A DNA stretch of 64,000 nt from Anseranas semipalmata (taxonomy: Eukaryota; Chordata; Aves; Anseriformes; Anseranatidae), in contig VXAA01001518.1 of assembly GCA_013399115.1 (NCBI GenBank), positions 240,575-304,574 of the forward strand, in the 5' to 3' direction. Shown piece by piece: positions 39,095 to 50,600 of the stretch. A program made the position numbers and the translations under genes. Position 1 is the first letter of the stretch, and every line of letters begins with the position of its first letter. The notes beneath the pieces are model-generated. The model saw only the letters and a list, made by a program, of their open reading frames with translations, searched no databases and had not been told where the DNA came from.

Positions 39095-40011
39095 CCTCTC
39101 AGAAAAACCTTAATTCTGCCCATCATATTGAAATGCACCCTCTCAACTCTTTGCATTTCAAGACCAGCGTGGGCAGAATGCTCTATGTGTAAGGTTTACT
39201 TAGGTAATAACTTTTGATTTGTTTGTTTTCAGGGATTTATTTTATGGTCCCATAACAAGCCTGGGCTGAAACATAATATCTCTGGAGCATTTTAGTTAAG
39301 GCCAGGAGTGCCTTATTTGCCTGACTGGTGTAAGTGACACACCTGTTTCTCTTGCACAACCTACCCACCAAGAGCTTTTTGTCTATCTGGTGTTACAGTA
39401 AAGACCAGTTACAAGTCAGAGACATCCTTCAGCGCCATCTAACAACAGTCCCACCACAACAGTGCTGTTCTCAGCCTGCTCCCAGCAGGAGGCACCCAAA
39501 GGGACTTGATGTTGCAGAGAGAGAGAGGGCTCCTTCCTTTGCTGCATGATGAGAACACCTGAGAATCTCCCCTCAGGAGGACCTGAATAGCTAAGGAGAC
39601 GATGGAGCTGGTAAAGAGCTAGTTTTAGAAAAATACTGGAGCAAGTCAGACAGCAGATCAGTCCGAGCTGGGCCAGCCTTCTTCTCAACTTGCCTTTCAT
39701 CATCTTGGTCTGAATTGCAAATACAAACTGACTTTCAATTTTTATTCGTTATATCCTCTTCCCCCAGAGCTGCTGCATGTCACAGACAGCAGGTGGCAGA
39801 CATTTGGCAGGGTTGCCTGCTTCACTTCGGCCCTGCTGAGACCTTGATGTGTGCAAGGAAAAGCAGAGGACATTGCAAACTGGGTCACCAGAGGATGCTG
39901 TGATATTTGCTGTCGATCAGCTTGCTGCTTTCTGTCTCTTCTCTGTCTCTGCCAGACTGAAGTGGAGAACACCAAGATTACATGTGGCAAGAGTCAGTCG
40001 GTGTGGGAAGC

Positions 40012-40128
40012 ACAGGATATCCTTCCATCCTTCCACCCTCCTACATGCTTATATTCAGCCAGCCCCATTCAGCTTTCATCTTAGACCTACATGGACAGCG
40101 AGCCCTCAGTTTTCCTGGTGTACTTCAT
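40012..40128. repeat. 117-bp perfect direct repeat, copy 2
   Basis: This is identical to 38978-39094, in the same orientation and 1034 bases downstream. No target-site duplication or tail flanks either copy. Confidence 0.97.
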
Positions 40129-43100
40129 TCATTCCTCCCTAAGCTGCAGCACTTCGAGACAACCATCAGCAATCTCACATTCCCTTCAGCCCCGATCCAG
40201 AGCCCCACACAGATCAGCCAGCTACAGAGCCTACAGGACCATGCATGCAGAGCTTAACCAAGCTTGGCAGCTCTGCATGGTGGGATGCATCAGGTTTGCC
40301 ATGCCAGCCTTGAGGCAGGTGAGTTTTCATAACGTGCAATGCCACACACAGGTACTGTATAGTACCTTAGGACAGTGCCATGACAGGACCGTGGCTGAGG
40401 GATGTACCTGGTGCCTTGAGTTGTGCTTCAGCAGAAGCACCATGGGGCTAGGTGGTACCTGGAGAAGATGGTCTCTCCTTATTTCTGAGCATATTTTGCA
40501 TGGCCAGTGAGTTTGCAGGTAGGTGATAATGTTTGTCCAACCAAAAGAGCCTGGCACCAGGCTTCACATGCTTGGATAGAGGCCGTGGGACAGGCAGTGT
40601 GCAGGGCTCAAGGGGAGGTCAACTGTGGGGATGCTCTCCTGCTCAGCTCCTCATGTCAACTGGCTGGTGAGGAGCATGAAGAAAGAGAATGCTTCCTGTG
40701 ACTCTCTCTCCTCCATGCTCAAGAGCTAGGGTGCACCTTGGCATAGCAAACACAACTCTTCCTTTGAAAAGATTTTTCAAAGATCTCATTCCAGGCAGCT
40801 ATTCCATCTGAAATCCTTTCTGGATGAGTGCCATGTCCAAGAAACCAGAGAAAAATATGGGAGATTTTTTGTTAAATGCTTCCCTCATCAAGGGAGTCCT
40901 TGTGAGATCTTGTTTATCCTTTTTTTGGATGTGTTTTTCAAATGATGTTACGTAATCTTGGACAATGACCTGGCCAGGCTTTGTGGACCAACCCTCCTGC
41001 TGGGTCTGATGGATGTGAAAAAATCATTAAGCATCTTTGTCGTAAGGGTTTTGAACACCCGGAAAAAAATTTGGCATAAGGCTAACTCAGTGCATCCAGT
41101 TTTGCTTCAAGAGTTTTCCCAATATTTACTCATAGGAAAGCTATATGCACAGAGAAAAACATGTCTCTATAGAGAAACATGTTGGAAGGGGAATTATTCA
41201 TGTATTTCCTTAATAAAGTTTTTGTCTTCATGATCTGTCACATATCAGAATAACTTCAACATTCCCACTAGAAATTTCCCATGGAAAATATCAGGATCTG
41301 TAAAAATGCTGTGGTTAGCTGTGAGTTGTGCATGTCAGCATTAGTTATACTTTGTTAGATGATAGCTAAAAAGGTTTCATTTCACAAGCAACTGTTCTCT
41401 GTGCACTTTAACCTTTGGGATGAGTTTATTAAATCATTCTGAATAGTAAAAATATTTTGATCATTAGAAGAAGAAAAAACCTTAATGTTTTTCATGCTCT
41501 TTTGAGATTTACTGTCTTCTAATATTGATTGACTAAATTATACCAGAAGATATATGTTAGAAAGAGATTTCCAAATGATGTGAACTTGTAGTACTGGATT
41601 TCTAGTACTGCATTTGTACATGCCAGCAATTACACTAAAAACATGTTTGATGCAAACTTTACCATCAGCTGTCATCAAAGCTCAAATCATTCCACAACAG
41701 TGGCATATGTAGATGGTATGGTATGGTATGAATAATGGACGTCTATTTTTTATAGCACCTAATGCCTAAATCAGAGATTTTACTAGCATGCTATCCCTTA
41801 TGACAGAACTATCAAATATTTGGCTGTAGAACAATCCATGCAGACTTTTTCCAAAATATCACACAGATATTTTGTTAAAATTTTCAAATGATGAATGAGT
41901 CTCGTGAAGTTTCACTTCAGCATTTAGTGGGGGAAAACAAGGCCAAGATTTGATACTGTGTATTTTTTTTTTTTTGAAATTGTTTTCTCCGCTTTTGCAG
42001 TTAAGCAGAAAGCTCATGATTTCGACCATGCTGCTGAAATGTATCAGAATACACACCTGCCAACAGCTCCTGCTGAAACACAGGGGACCGAAGTGAATGT
42101 ATTTCAAAACTGGCTTAATCTAGGCACTGACTCATTTTTCTTCCCCATGCATGCCCAGAGTCATTTCCTCCCTTATTATTTCCGTCCCCTTCTGTATATC
42201 ATTCAGTCATTAGTTGTATAATTCCCCACTCTCCAGTACAGAGACTGGTTTCCCAGAAATACAGGCTCTAGCGTGGCTTTTCACACCTCCAAATTTTACC
42301 TTTCCATAGCTGCCACAACTAGATCAGCTTTATCCTTCTCCTTTACTATCATTCCCATACAGGCTATTCCTTTTGTTTGCTCCACATCAGTTTACTCTGA
42401 AAGAAACATGTCCATTCATGGACTTTCCCTGAAGTAATAAAGAGCGTGTAGGAACACTGATGTAATTATTTCAGAGAAAGCTTTTATGCAAACAAAACCC
42501 AAGATTTGCTGAAAAGACTGCTCTGTGCTTCTTGTGTACAGACCTGGGGCATGTAGAAAAAGAGAGCATGCTTGCCTTACAAAATGTAAAAATACCTTCT
42601 TTACAGAAACTGTGATTGAATAGTTAAGAATTTAAAGACTATCCAGATTAGAGTTATTGCCGAGGGATTGGGCATTAGTTAAAGCTCAGGAATACTGCAG
42701 GCTTCAGCTGTTGCACATCCTGTATGAGTATCATGCAGGGATGCAGCTTCTAGCAGAAAGGAGGAACAGTTCCATACAGCATCCTTCGTGTGTGTGTATT
42801 TGCACATGTGCTTAAGTGCCTGGACGTGTAAGACCAATTGCTAGAGTGAGTAAATAGTCCTTTTCCCCCACAAATAGAACTGCTTATGCCACTAGCTAGC
42901 CATGAGATAGGAAAACAGACACATCACTGAGCAAACCATCTCTTTACCCCGAGACTGGACAGCATCTGGCTGGAGACATCGGTTTTGTCATCCCGACGCT
43001 CACTGAGTAGCTGTAGCTAGAAAATAAAGCTCAGCTGCTCTCGTGAGATGTCCTGGGGCATGGCCGAAGAATGAGTTTGGGAACAGAGCAGGGGCACAGG

Positions 43101-45439
43101 GAACCCAGGATTTTCCTGCTCCTTCTGCATCCTTTCTCTGTCTTGCAGTGGTTTGCAGTATCAGCCAAGGCTGGCTTTGCCAGGATGAGCAAATAGCCAT
43201 TCTTCTGGGTGCTGAATTCCAGGACGGGCTGCATCGCGGCAACGGATGGGGACTCACTGCCACGACGATCCCAACAATCCCAGGGGTTTATTTTCACCAA
43301 ATGACGGAAATCTGGCAGTTAGCGTGGACACAACACGTGAGATGTTTTGTGTCACAGCCGTCATGCTCAGCCCACGAGGAGGTGCTACAGACTCGGGAAC
43401 AGACTGGCTCACCCGCAGAGCAGAGATCCAGCTGTTTTTAACAGGAGTTTTTAATGAAACATAAAATACTTACACTTTATCTTTTCCCATATTTATTTTG
43501 TAATGATGCATCCAAAAAGAAAAGGAAGTATCAGCTGGTGTTCTTTAGTACAAAACAATATACTACTTGTAAAACTTCACAAGCAATTTATATCTGATTT
43601 AAGTTGGGCAAAACATCTTTTTCCCTGACTTCAGATTTGCCTTTCTATTATGCTTCTCATAAAGGAAAATGTTTGTTGTGAACAATAAAAGGAAAGTACC
43701 ACTTTCCTGCTAATAGCTGTAATATCAAACCTCAGCCTTTAATATAATGGGTTCCTATTCTCTCCCTAGACTAAAGGGCAGCTGAAGTGAAACATTCCCA
43801 AGAAGAGATGGGAAAAAAATCCCCTAAAAACAAGAAGAAAATTTCCCGAACAACCAAACACTCAGCCTCTGTCTGGTGCCAAAGCTCTGTACTTTGCTTT
43901 CCACCTGACTGTCTGCCAAGAAATGAAGAGATTAACCAAAAGCAAGACACAGGATCCTTTTCCCTGGGCCAGAGCTTTCGCAAGGAAAGAAGAGACTATG
44001 TAGAAGGAAAAAAAAAACATGGAATTTCTTTTGTAAAAAGACAGGCAAGAAAGATGTGATATAGATGAGAAAATGTGAAAGAGATGGATGACACATTTAG
44101 TGTAAGGGAAGATGCAGCAATTCTTACCATCATGTAAAGAGTAATTAAACTGATGACGACTCTCTCTGTGGCTCCTGAACTCACTGTATCACTTTGTCTT
44201 GGTTTATTGCCTATGAAACAAGAAGAAAGAAATCTACCTGCATTGCTGAACTGTGAGAAATCAGTTAATGATTGAAGAGGATCTTGAAGATGGGAAGTAT
44301 GCAGCATGAAAATTGGTCATGGGTAAATACCAGGTGGTTCAGACTTTGCCCTTGGTTCACATAGGCAGCCAAGCATCTAGGCTTTTTACATTTTTGCTCA
44401 TCAGTAAAAATATTTTAGAACAGGCTCACTTTGTGTTTTGAATCATGCTTAGAGAAACGTTACAAAAACAACTGTCAAAACTCTCAATTCTGTTCAAACA
44501 AAAACTTTTATACTGTAGAAAGGAAAAATAACAGAACAAAACAGTACTAAGGAAATACTTCAGGACTTTTAAATTCCTGCTTCCTGGTTGGTGTTGGAAA
44601 CAGGCAAACGTGGAAAATATTGGGGTTTGGGTTTATCCAGTCTTAACCAGAGCAGTGGTTTAATCATACTGTTAGCTTTCAGTATTCAAAGAGACTAAAA
44701 ATATGCTTTAAATGGCCAAAATGTTCCTCTCTCAAGTTTATTAATAATCCTGGAGCAAAGTACTATTTTCACCATTTCAAATTAACCTTGAGTCTTATAT
44801 TTTTCCTCAACGAGTAAGTTGCCATTATGCCACTGTAGATGCAGTATTCCTTCACATTTTACCTCACTACTGGGCATCTCCCTGCTGACTTTGCACACAT
44901 CCAAAATAGTCAGTGATTTTCCTGTGTGCGACAGAACACTTGTTGCTTATTTTATTGAGGCTCAGGATAAGACCTTCACTGCCCTGGATATAAGAAGGAA
45001 TTTCATCAGGAGTTAAAGGCAACAGGACTAGTTGTCCCCTTGAACCAGAATAAAGAAGTGATATCATTGCAAAAATTCTGTGGTGTTTTGCTTGAATGGC
45101 GTTTGTTTATTATTATCTAATGGACAAAAGCTAAGTTACTGCACTATGTGACAGAAGTCCTGTATCAAAAAGGATTTTGACAAAATGTAGAAACTGGTTG
45201 AATTCTGAAGATTAGTGTAATCACAGGGACAAAAAATGAAGAGCAGAATAAGATACAACAAGGAAATAGAACGAAGAATAACATAAGGATATTCTCCAAA
45301 GATACAAGATATGAGTTAGTCCAACACATGATGGGAAGGGAGAGATAATAATGTGTCAAGTTTAATGCCTTTGTTCCTTCAGAAGTCATTAAAGAAGAGT
45401 TTATTTAAAATGCTTAAGTAGGTGATGTAAAAAGCAGAA
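40129..45439. other. intergenic region, turning AT-rich
   Basis: A hairpin with an 11-bp stem lies at 40244-40279. From about 41 kb the sequence becomes AT-rich and has few recognisable repeats. A minus-strand segment at 44128-44210 has exon-like splice boundaries but no homology that I recognise. No gene is supported. Confidence 0.5.
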
Positions 45440-46000
45440 CGAGATGCTAGTGATCATCCTTGAAAAGGTGATGAGGACAGATGAGGTGCCAGGACACTGG
45501 AGAAGACCAAGCACACTGAACATTTTCAAGAAAGAAGGAAGGGAAACACATAGGAATTGTCACTAATCAATCCGACCGCATTTTCTGAAAAAATACTGAA
45601 ACAGACAGTATCAGCACAGTGTTTGTAAGCATCCAGAAAACATCTAATTAATAACAGCCAAAGCAGATTTCTAAAGAATCAATTTGTTCAACTAGTCTAT
45701 GTGTTGTATGTAAGATGTTGGAATAATCTTTCCAGTTGAGACAGCAGGCTGCAGATGGAATATTTGTGCTTGGTTTGGGTAAAACACTTCAGAAAAGATG
45801 TAGACAATTCATCCATTTCTACAAAATTCCAGGCAATGCTACAAAAGAGAACTGATAGGTAAGATAACAACAACCTTCATATACATGAAAAGATGTCTGG
45901 AAAGAGGAAAATAACTATTTTTTCCTGTACAGTGCAAAGGGGAATAAAACAATCAACCTAAATTACAGAAATTACACTTGCAGTAATACTGTGAAGTTCC
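45440..46000 (+). mobile_element. ancient CR1/L3-like LINE 3' remnant, plus strand
   Basis: Ordered blocks follow the ancient CR1/L3 consensus in the plus orientation: gaggtgccaggacactggag, a tcactaatcaatccgaccgc block, tactgaaacagacagtatca, and gccaaagcagatttctaaag followed by aatcaattt. Further on are aaccttcatatacatgaaaa and tgtctggaaagaggaaaata. The reverse-transcriptase frame is destroyed by indels and stops. This must be a very old insertion. Confidence 0.6.
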
Positions 46001-46760
46001 AAGTGACTGAACCATTTCAGCTTGTGTTTAGTGTAATAAATTCTGTCCTCTTTCTCATTGCAAATTAGTCAAAGACCTGCTCTACAATAATTGATTTGTT
46101 TACGCTAAATGTTCTCCTTTGTTGGAAGTTGATCTGGCAAAAATCATTATGTTATCCCCCAAACAGTGAGTCACTGAGCTTCCTCTTTAGGAGAACAAAT
46201 GAGACCAGGGTCACAATAAACTACAAATAATCCCCGCAGACCATGAGTTCTGACTGTTGGAATTCCTTGCAGACAATCATTTAAAAACTTCCTTCCACTG
46301 TACAAAGGCTCCTCCTGAACAATAAGGAGTGGTACGGAACCAGGGTAACCGTGCTGGATTGCTCCTGGTGAATACATTTATTCCAATGCTCCACTGCCTG
46401 CAGAAAACTCCTTTCTTTGAACCTGTGTATGAGAGGGTAGAAGATGGCAGAAACAGGGGTAAGGTAGCAGTTTAGGAATCTAAAGGACTTGGCTTGCTTT
46501 CCACAGCAAGTTCCTAAGATGCATCTGGAAAAGCACATCGTAGCGACTGATGCTGTAGGAGCAGAATTCACAATGCCCAAATTATCCGTGTGCTAGATGG
46601 GGAAGTTTCCAGATCAGCTCTGGGATGGTAACCACCAGCAGGACTCATAACAAGGGTAAGAGCTGCCTGAAGGTCTCTTTGCTCTTTACCAAGTTATAGC
46701 TTTATGGATTCATATAAAAACACAGCAGACAGGCTCCTAAGACCCTCCAGTCCCAAATAA
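46001..46760. other. intergenic region without recognised genes
   Basis: A minus-strand open frame at 46281-46580 has a short stretch faintly like the seventh helix of a receptor (see the rejected list). Nothing else was recognised. Confidence 0.45.
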
Positions 46761-46763
46761 GGA

Positions 46764-46810
46764 CCCCCCCCCCCCCCCAAAAAATAATAAAATATATATA
46801 TATATATATA
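46764..46810. repeat. poly-C run followed by (TA)n microsatellite
   Basis: Fifteen C residues at 46764-46778 are followed by an A-rich spacer and (AT)n at about 46792-46810. Both are simple repeats prone to length error in assemblies. Confidence 0.9.
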
Positions 46811-47224
46811 TTTCTGCTTGTTGTCTTGCCAGATGCATGCACTGTGCGTATATGGGTGCAAAAGGGCCTTATGTTAACAGAGGTGGTGGAGAAATCTCTG
46901 TTGAGATGATTCAGTTATTAGAGTAGGGTGAGGTGGGAATTCAGAGCATTTCAGGAAAAAGCTGCACTGGGAATATGAAGTGTTCCTTTTGGGCAAGAGA
47001 TTTGGGCAGTGGGGTTCTTACAAAAGGCAGACATTGTCTTTGGACGTGGCCTAAGGGGAACAGAGCATTGTCATTGTCACCGTGTTAACCGGTCGTAGAG
47101 AACACAATATTGTCACCACGTTACCCAGACATACAGAATCAGGCCTGCCAAAGGTTGCCTAATTTCTAAATTCTAAGTAAGCTCTGGGTGAAAAATTAAG
47201 TAGTAGAGGTTTAATCCAGACAAG

Positions 47225-47672
47225 TGTTTACTGTAAAGTGTGTGAATAATCCTGGGGTGCATTAAAAGGAGCGTGGCCAGCAGGTCAAGGGAGGTGATCC
47301 TCCCCTTCTACTCTGCCCTGGTGAGACCGCATCTGGAATATTGTGTCCAGTTCTGGGCTCCCCGGTACAAGAGAGAAAGGGATCTTCTGGACAGAGTCCA
47401 GTGGAGGACCACAAAGATGATACGGGGCCTGGAGCATCTCNNNNNNNNNNNNNNNNNNNNNNNNNNNNNNNNNNNNNNNNNNNNNNNNNNNNNNNNNNNN
47501 NNNNNNNNNNNNNNNNNNNNNNNNNNNNNNNNNNNNNNNNNNNNNNNNNNNNNNNNNNNNNNNNNNNNNNNNNCCTGCTGTGGCAGGGGGGTTGGACCCG
47601 ATGATCTCTGGAGGTCCCTTCCAACCCCTACAATTCTGTGAATCTGTGAATCTGTGAATCCTGTGATTCGTA
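47225..47672 (+). mobile_element. CR1 LINE 3' end, plus strand, interrupted by a gap
   Basis: Plus-strand sequence before the gap encodes the CR1 reverse-transcriptase tail ([21 protein letters not shown], then [16 protein letters not shown]). After the gap come gttggacccgatgatctctg, gaggtcccttccaacccc and the terminal microsatellite made of ctgtgaat units. The internal 133 Ns hide part of the 3' region. The open frame on the left of the gap shows that it is a fairly young copy. Confidence 0.92.
47441..47573. other. assembly gap (133 N) inside a CR1
   Basis: This is a run of Ns within the CR1 copy. Repetitive sequence is the likely reason the assembly broke here. Confidence 0.95.
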
Positions 47673-50600
47673 CGTACCAGGTTCCCACTGAAAATGGGAA
47701 ATGCTGAGAAGCAGGCTGCGTACTTCAGACGTCCTCCTCAGTGCCATGAGGCTGCTAATTTTTTAAACATCATAATTTTAACTGAGCTTGCTCTGGCATG
47801 GAGCTCTGGTAGGTAATTTTAGACTGTGCCACGGCGAACACAAGTGCCCTTCTGATGTGGTATGTGTGCAGTGTAGATATGAGGCAATTTACTGCTGTGG
47901 CCTGTTGCCATATCACAATGTTATTATCCCTCGGGAGGGAAACAATGTAGATTTATGACTTGCTTGAATTCTTTGTTTTGGTTATTTTTTTCCTGCCAGG
48001 TTATTTTTAGTGCAAAATTGTTCCAAATTATGTCAAGAACAGGAGAAGCTGAACTAAAGCCATGATCGGAAATGCTGCTGTGTATGAGGGCTGTTTCTGC
48101 AGACAGCGAGAGACAGCAATACATTGCATTGCATAATCCTAAAGAAGTCTCTGGAAAGCAATGTGCTAACTCTTATCTTCAGATAGTCCTCAACCCAGGA
48201 CCCATCCTGGTGTGAAGTAGCTCCACTGGTTGTAATTTTAGCAGCTGCAGGAGCAGGTGCTTTGAAGTGAAACAGCCCCTTTCAAGAAATACCAAGGCTC
48301 CCTGTAAGGACATGAGCTAGCAGACACTGTCCCTCCTCTTCAGCTGCTCTTGAAGAAGCCACAAAATTCAAACCCTTAAATCACTTGCAGGCTCGTGTCC
48401 TCCATTCAAGACATTTTGCGTCTCTCTAGGCTATTGACTTTCAAAGACAGAACCACAGTGTTTCTCAGAAATTAATTACCAAATTCACATCCTCTTTTGG
48501 ATGGCTTGGGAAACAGCAGCATGGATGACTGCTCAGCTGATGCGGTTTTAATATTGAGCTGTCAGAGGGAAGCAGGTACCTGACTGTTCTTGAAGCCTAA
48601 TTATGGAGCACAACTTTCTCTGTTGCCGTCTGCCTGCTCCAGGGACAGCTGTGTTTCCTTCTCTTTAATGAAACAGTGCTGTAATAATGGCTTGCAAATA
48701 TTTTATCTCTGGAAGCAATTATTAGTTTGTTTTAAAAGCTGAGCTAACACTGGAGACATGTTTATTCTCCAAGTAGACACCCTGTATTCGAGCTATCAAA
48801 TTTCTTCTATTTTTAAACCAATGCTGTGCAGTTGTGAATGTAAGCTGCTTCATCTGCTACAGAAAACACCCTAATTTGTTAATGAATTAACGAAAGAGGA
48901 ATTAAGGGAGACGTTTCAAGACTGGAACGTTTGTGTTGGGAAATCACCTCGATTCCAAATTAAATTAGAAGTGTCTGATGTTGCTAGAAAGTCCCAAAGC
49001 CATAATGAGATGTTTTAATGCCCACAGCCTCTCTGCTCCCCTCCCACCAAGCGCCTGCGGTTGTTGGTCTCCGTCCCTCTGTGCCTGCTGCCTCCCGCTC
49101 ACTCTACAGCCAGGAGCCTTCTGTCTCCTGTGGGACAACGACGGCAGCAGCCACAGCTGGGGCTGGGACACGCTGGCCTCCGCTGGCACTTCCTGATCCT
49201 TGCTATAGCACTGTAAACCTTAATCAGAAAAGAGCTGTACAGATTAGGGCCAAATCTCACTTTGCTTTTGCGAGTGGCCTCAGCAGGACTTGGGCCTCGG
49301 TTAATCATCACCCCGGGCTCTAATGATGGTGATTGCTCATTTTGGGGAGGCCACCACTGCAAGCGGCTGCTGGCAGAAGTCTGAGTTGGAGGCAGAGTCA
49401 AATTCAAGGGAAGTTGTTCTTTTCTGAATATGAGAGAGCTGAGGATCGTGTGAGCTGGACAAAGTAAGTTACTTCCATTTTTTTTTCCAGGCTGCAGTTA
49501 TTTTTTCTTCCTTTCCTGGGGGAAGAATAGTGACAAGTTCCTTCTCTAGCAATTATAAATTGTAAATAGTGTGTCACAGATCTTGTGTTCATGGCTATCT
49601 GAACAAGTAATACCACACCCTTGCGAAGCAGCAGGATGCTGCCTTATATCTGCAATGGGTGATATTGTTTGAACTTTGTGAAGTGCTATCCCTTTCTGTC
49701 TCAAAAATACTGTGCTACTACCATACACTGTGACCCTGTTAAACCTATGGGCCAGTGCGATTTGGGGTTCCTCTCTTTCTCTTTAACATCCCCCTGCAGG
49801 TGACCTGGTCTCCTAAAGGGGACTCAGGACCAGACGGAGCAGGCTGCAGGCTAGCAGAGTGTGGGAAGTAGTAAAGCTACCTCCTCTCTGCCACCACCCT
49901 TACATATTTACCCAGTACAGCCCTCTCCCTCCACCCTTCCTTTCCCTGCATGGACCTCCAATGATCCCTTAATGCACCACTGTTCTAATCTTTTTTGACA
50001 TTTTGGTGAAAAGAGGAAAAAGGACATCAGATGGAAAATGGGAGTGCAGCTCCCCTCCTGTACCTGTGTCTGTACCTGTACCTGTGTCAGTACCCGCCTG
50101 GAACCGAAAGCCAGTACCAGTAACACAGTCTTGGTTCTGCTTTCTTCCTTCACTGAGGGGGGCCTTAGGGTCCTATCACACAACAGAAGTATAAAACTGC
50201 TTCCAAAGAGCCATGTAAGAATATAAAGTCAGTTCCTGCACAAAGTCAATGAGAAGTTTTCATAAACTCAGTGGCAACGGGATCAAGTCTGTACGAATAA
50301 AATGGAAGATCCAACGACAAAGGCAGGCAAGGGAAGGGCACAGCATGAGCTCATGGGATTGTTTACTACATAACATGCTTTCCACATTTTTTTTACCTTT
50401 TGCATGTATCTCAGTTTCCTCTGAACTCCAGACAATGTGCACACTTAAGGGCTAAACCCATTCCCGCTAAAATGAGTGGATGTTTTCTTAATAACTACAA
50501 TGCAGATTAGAACAACTTTTTATCTCACAGGTGTTCCTCTTGAATACTATAATCAACCATTTTATGCTCGGTTGGATATAAAATTCACCCAGGCAAATTA

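Noticed and set aside
46281..46580. Minus-strand open frame with a stretch (TPVSAIFYPLIHRF) faintly like receptor helix seven
   Set aside because: The spacing does not fit NPxxY of olfactory or opsin receptors, no other helices are found upstream, and another part (QAVEHWNK) may be LINE-derived. Probably chance.
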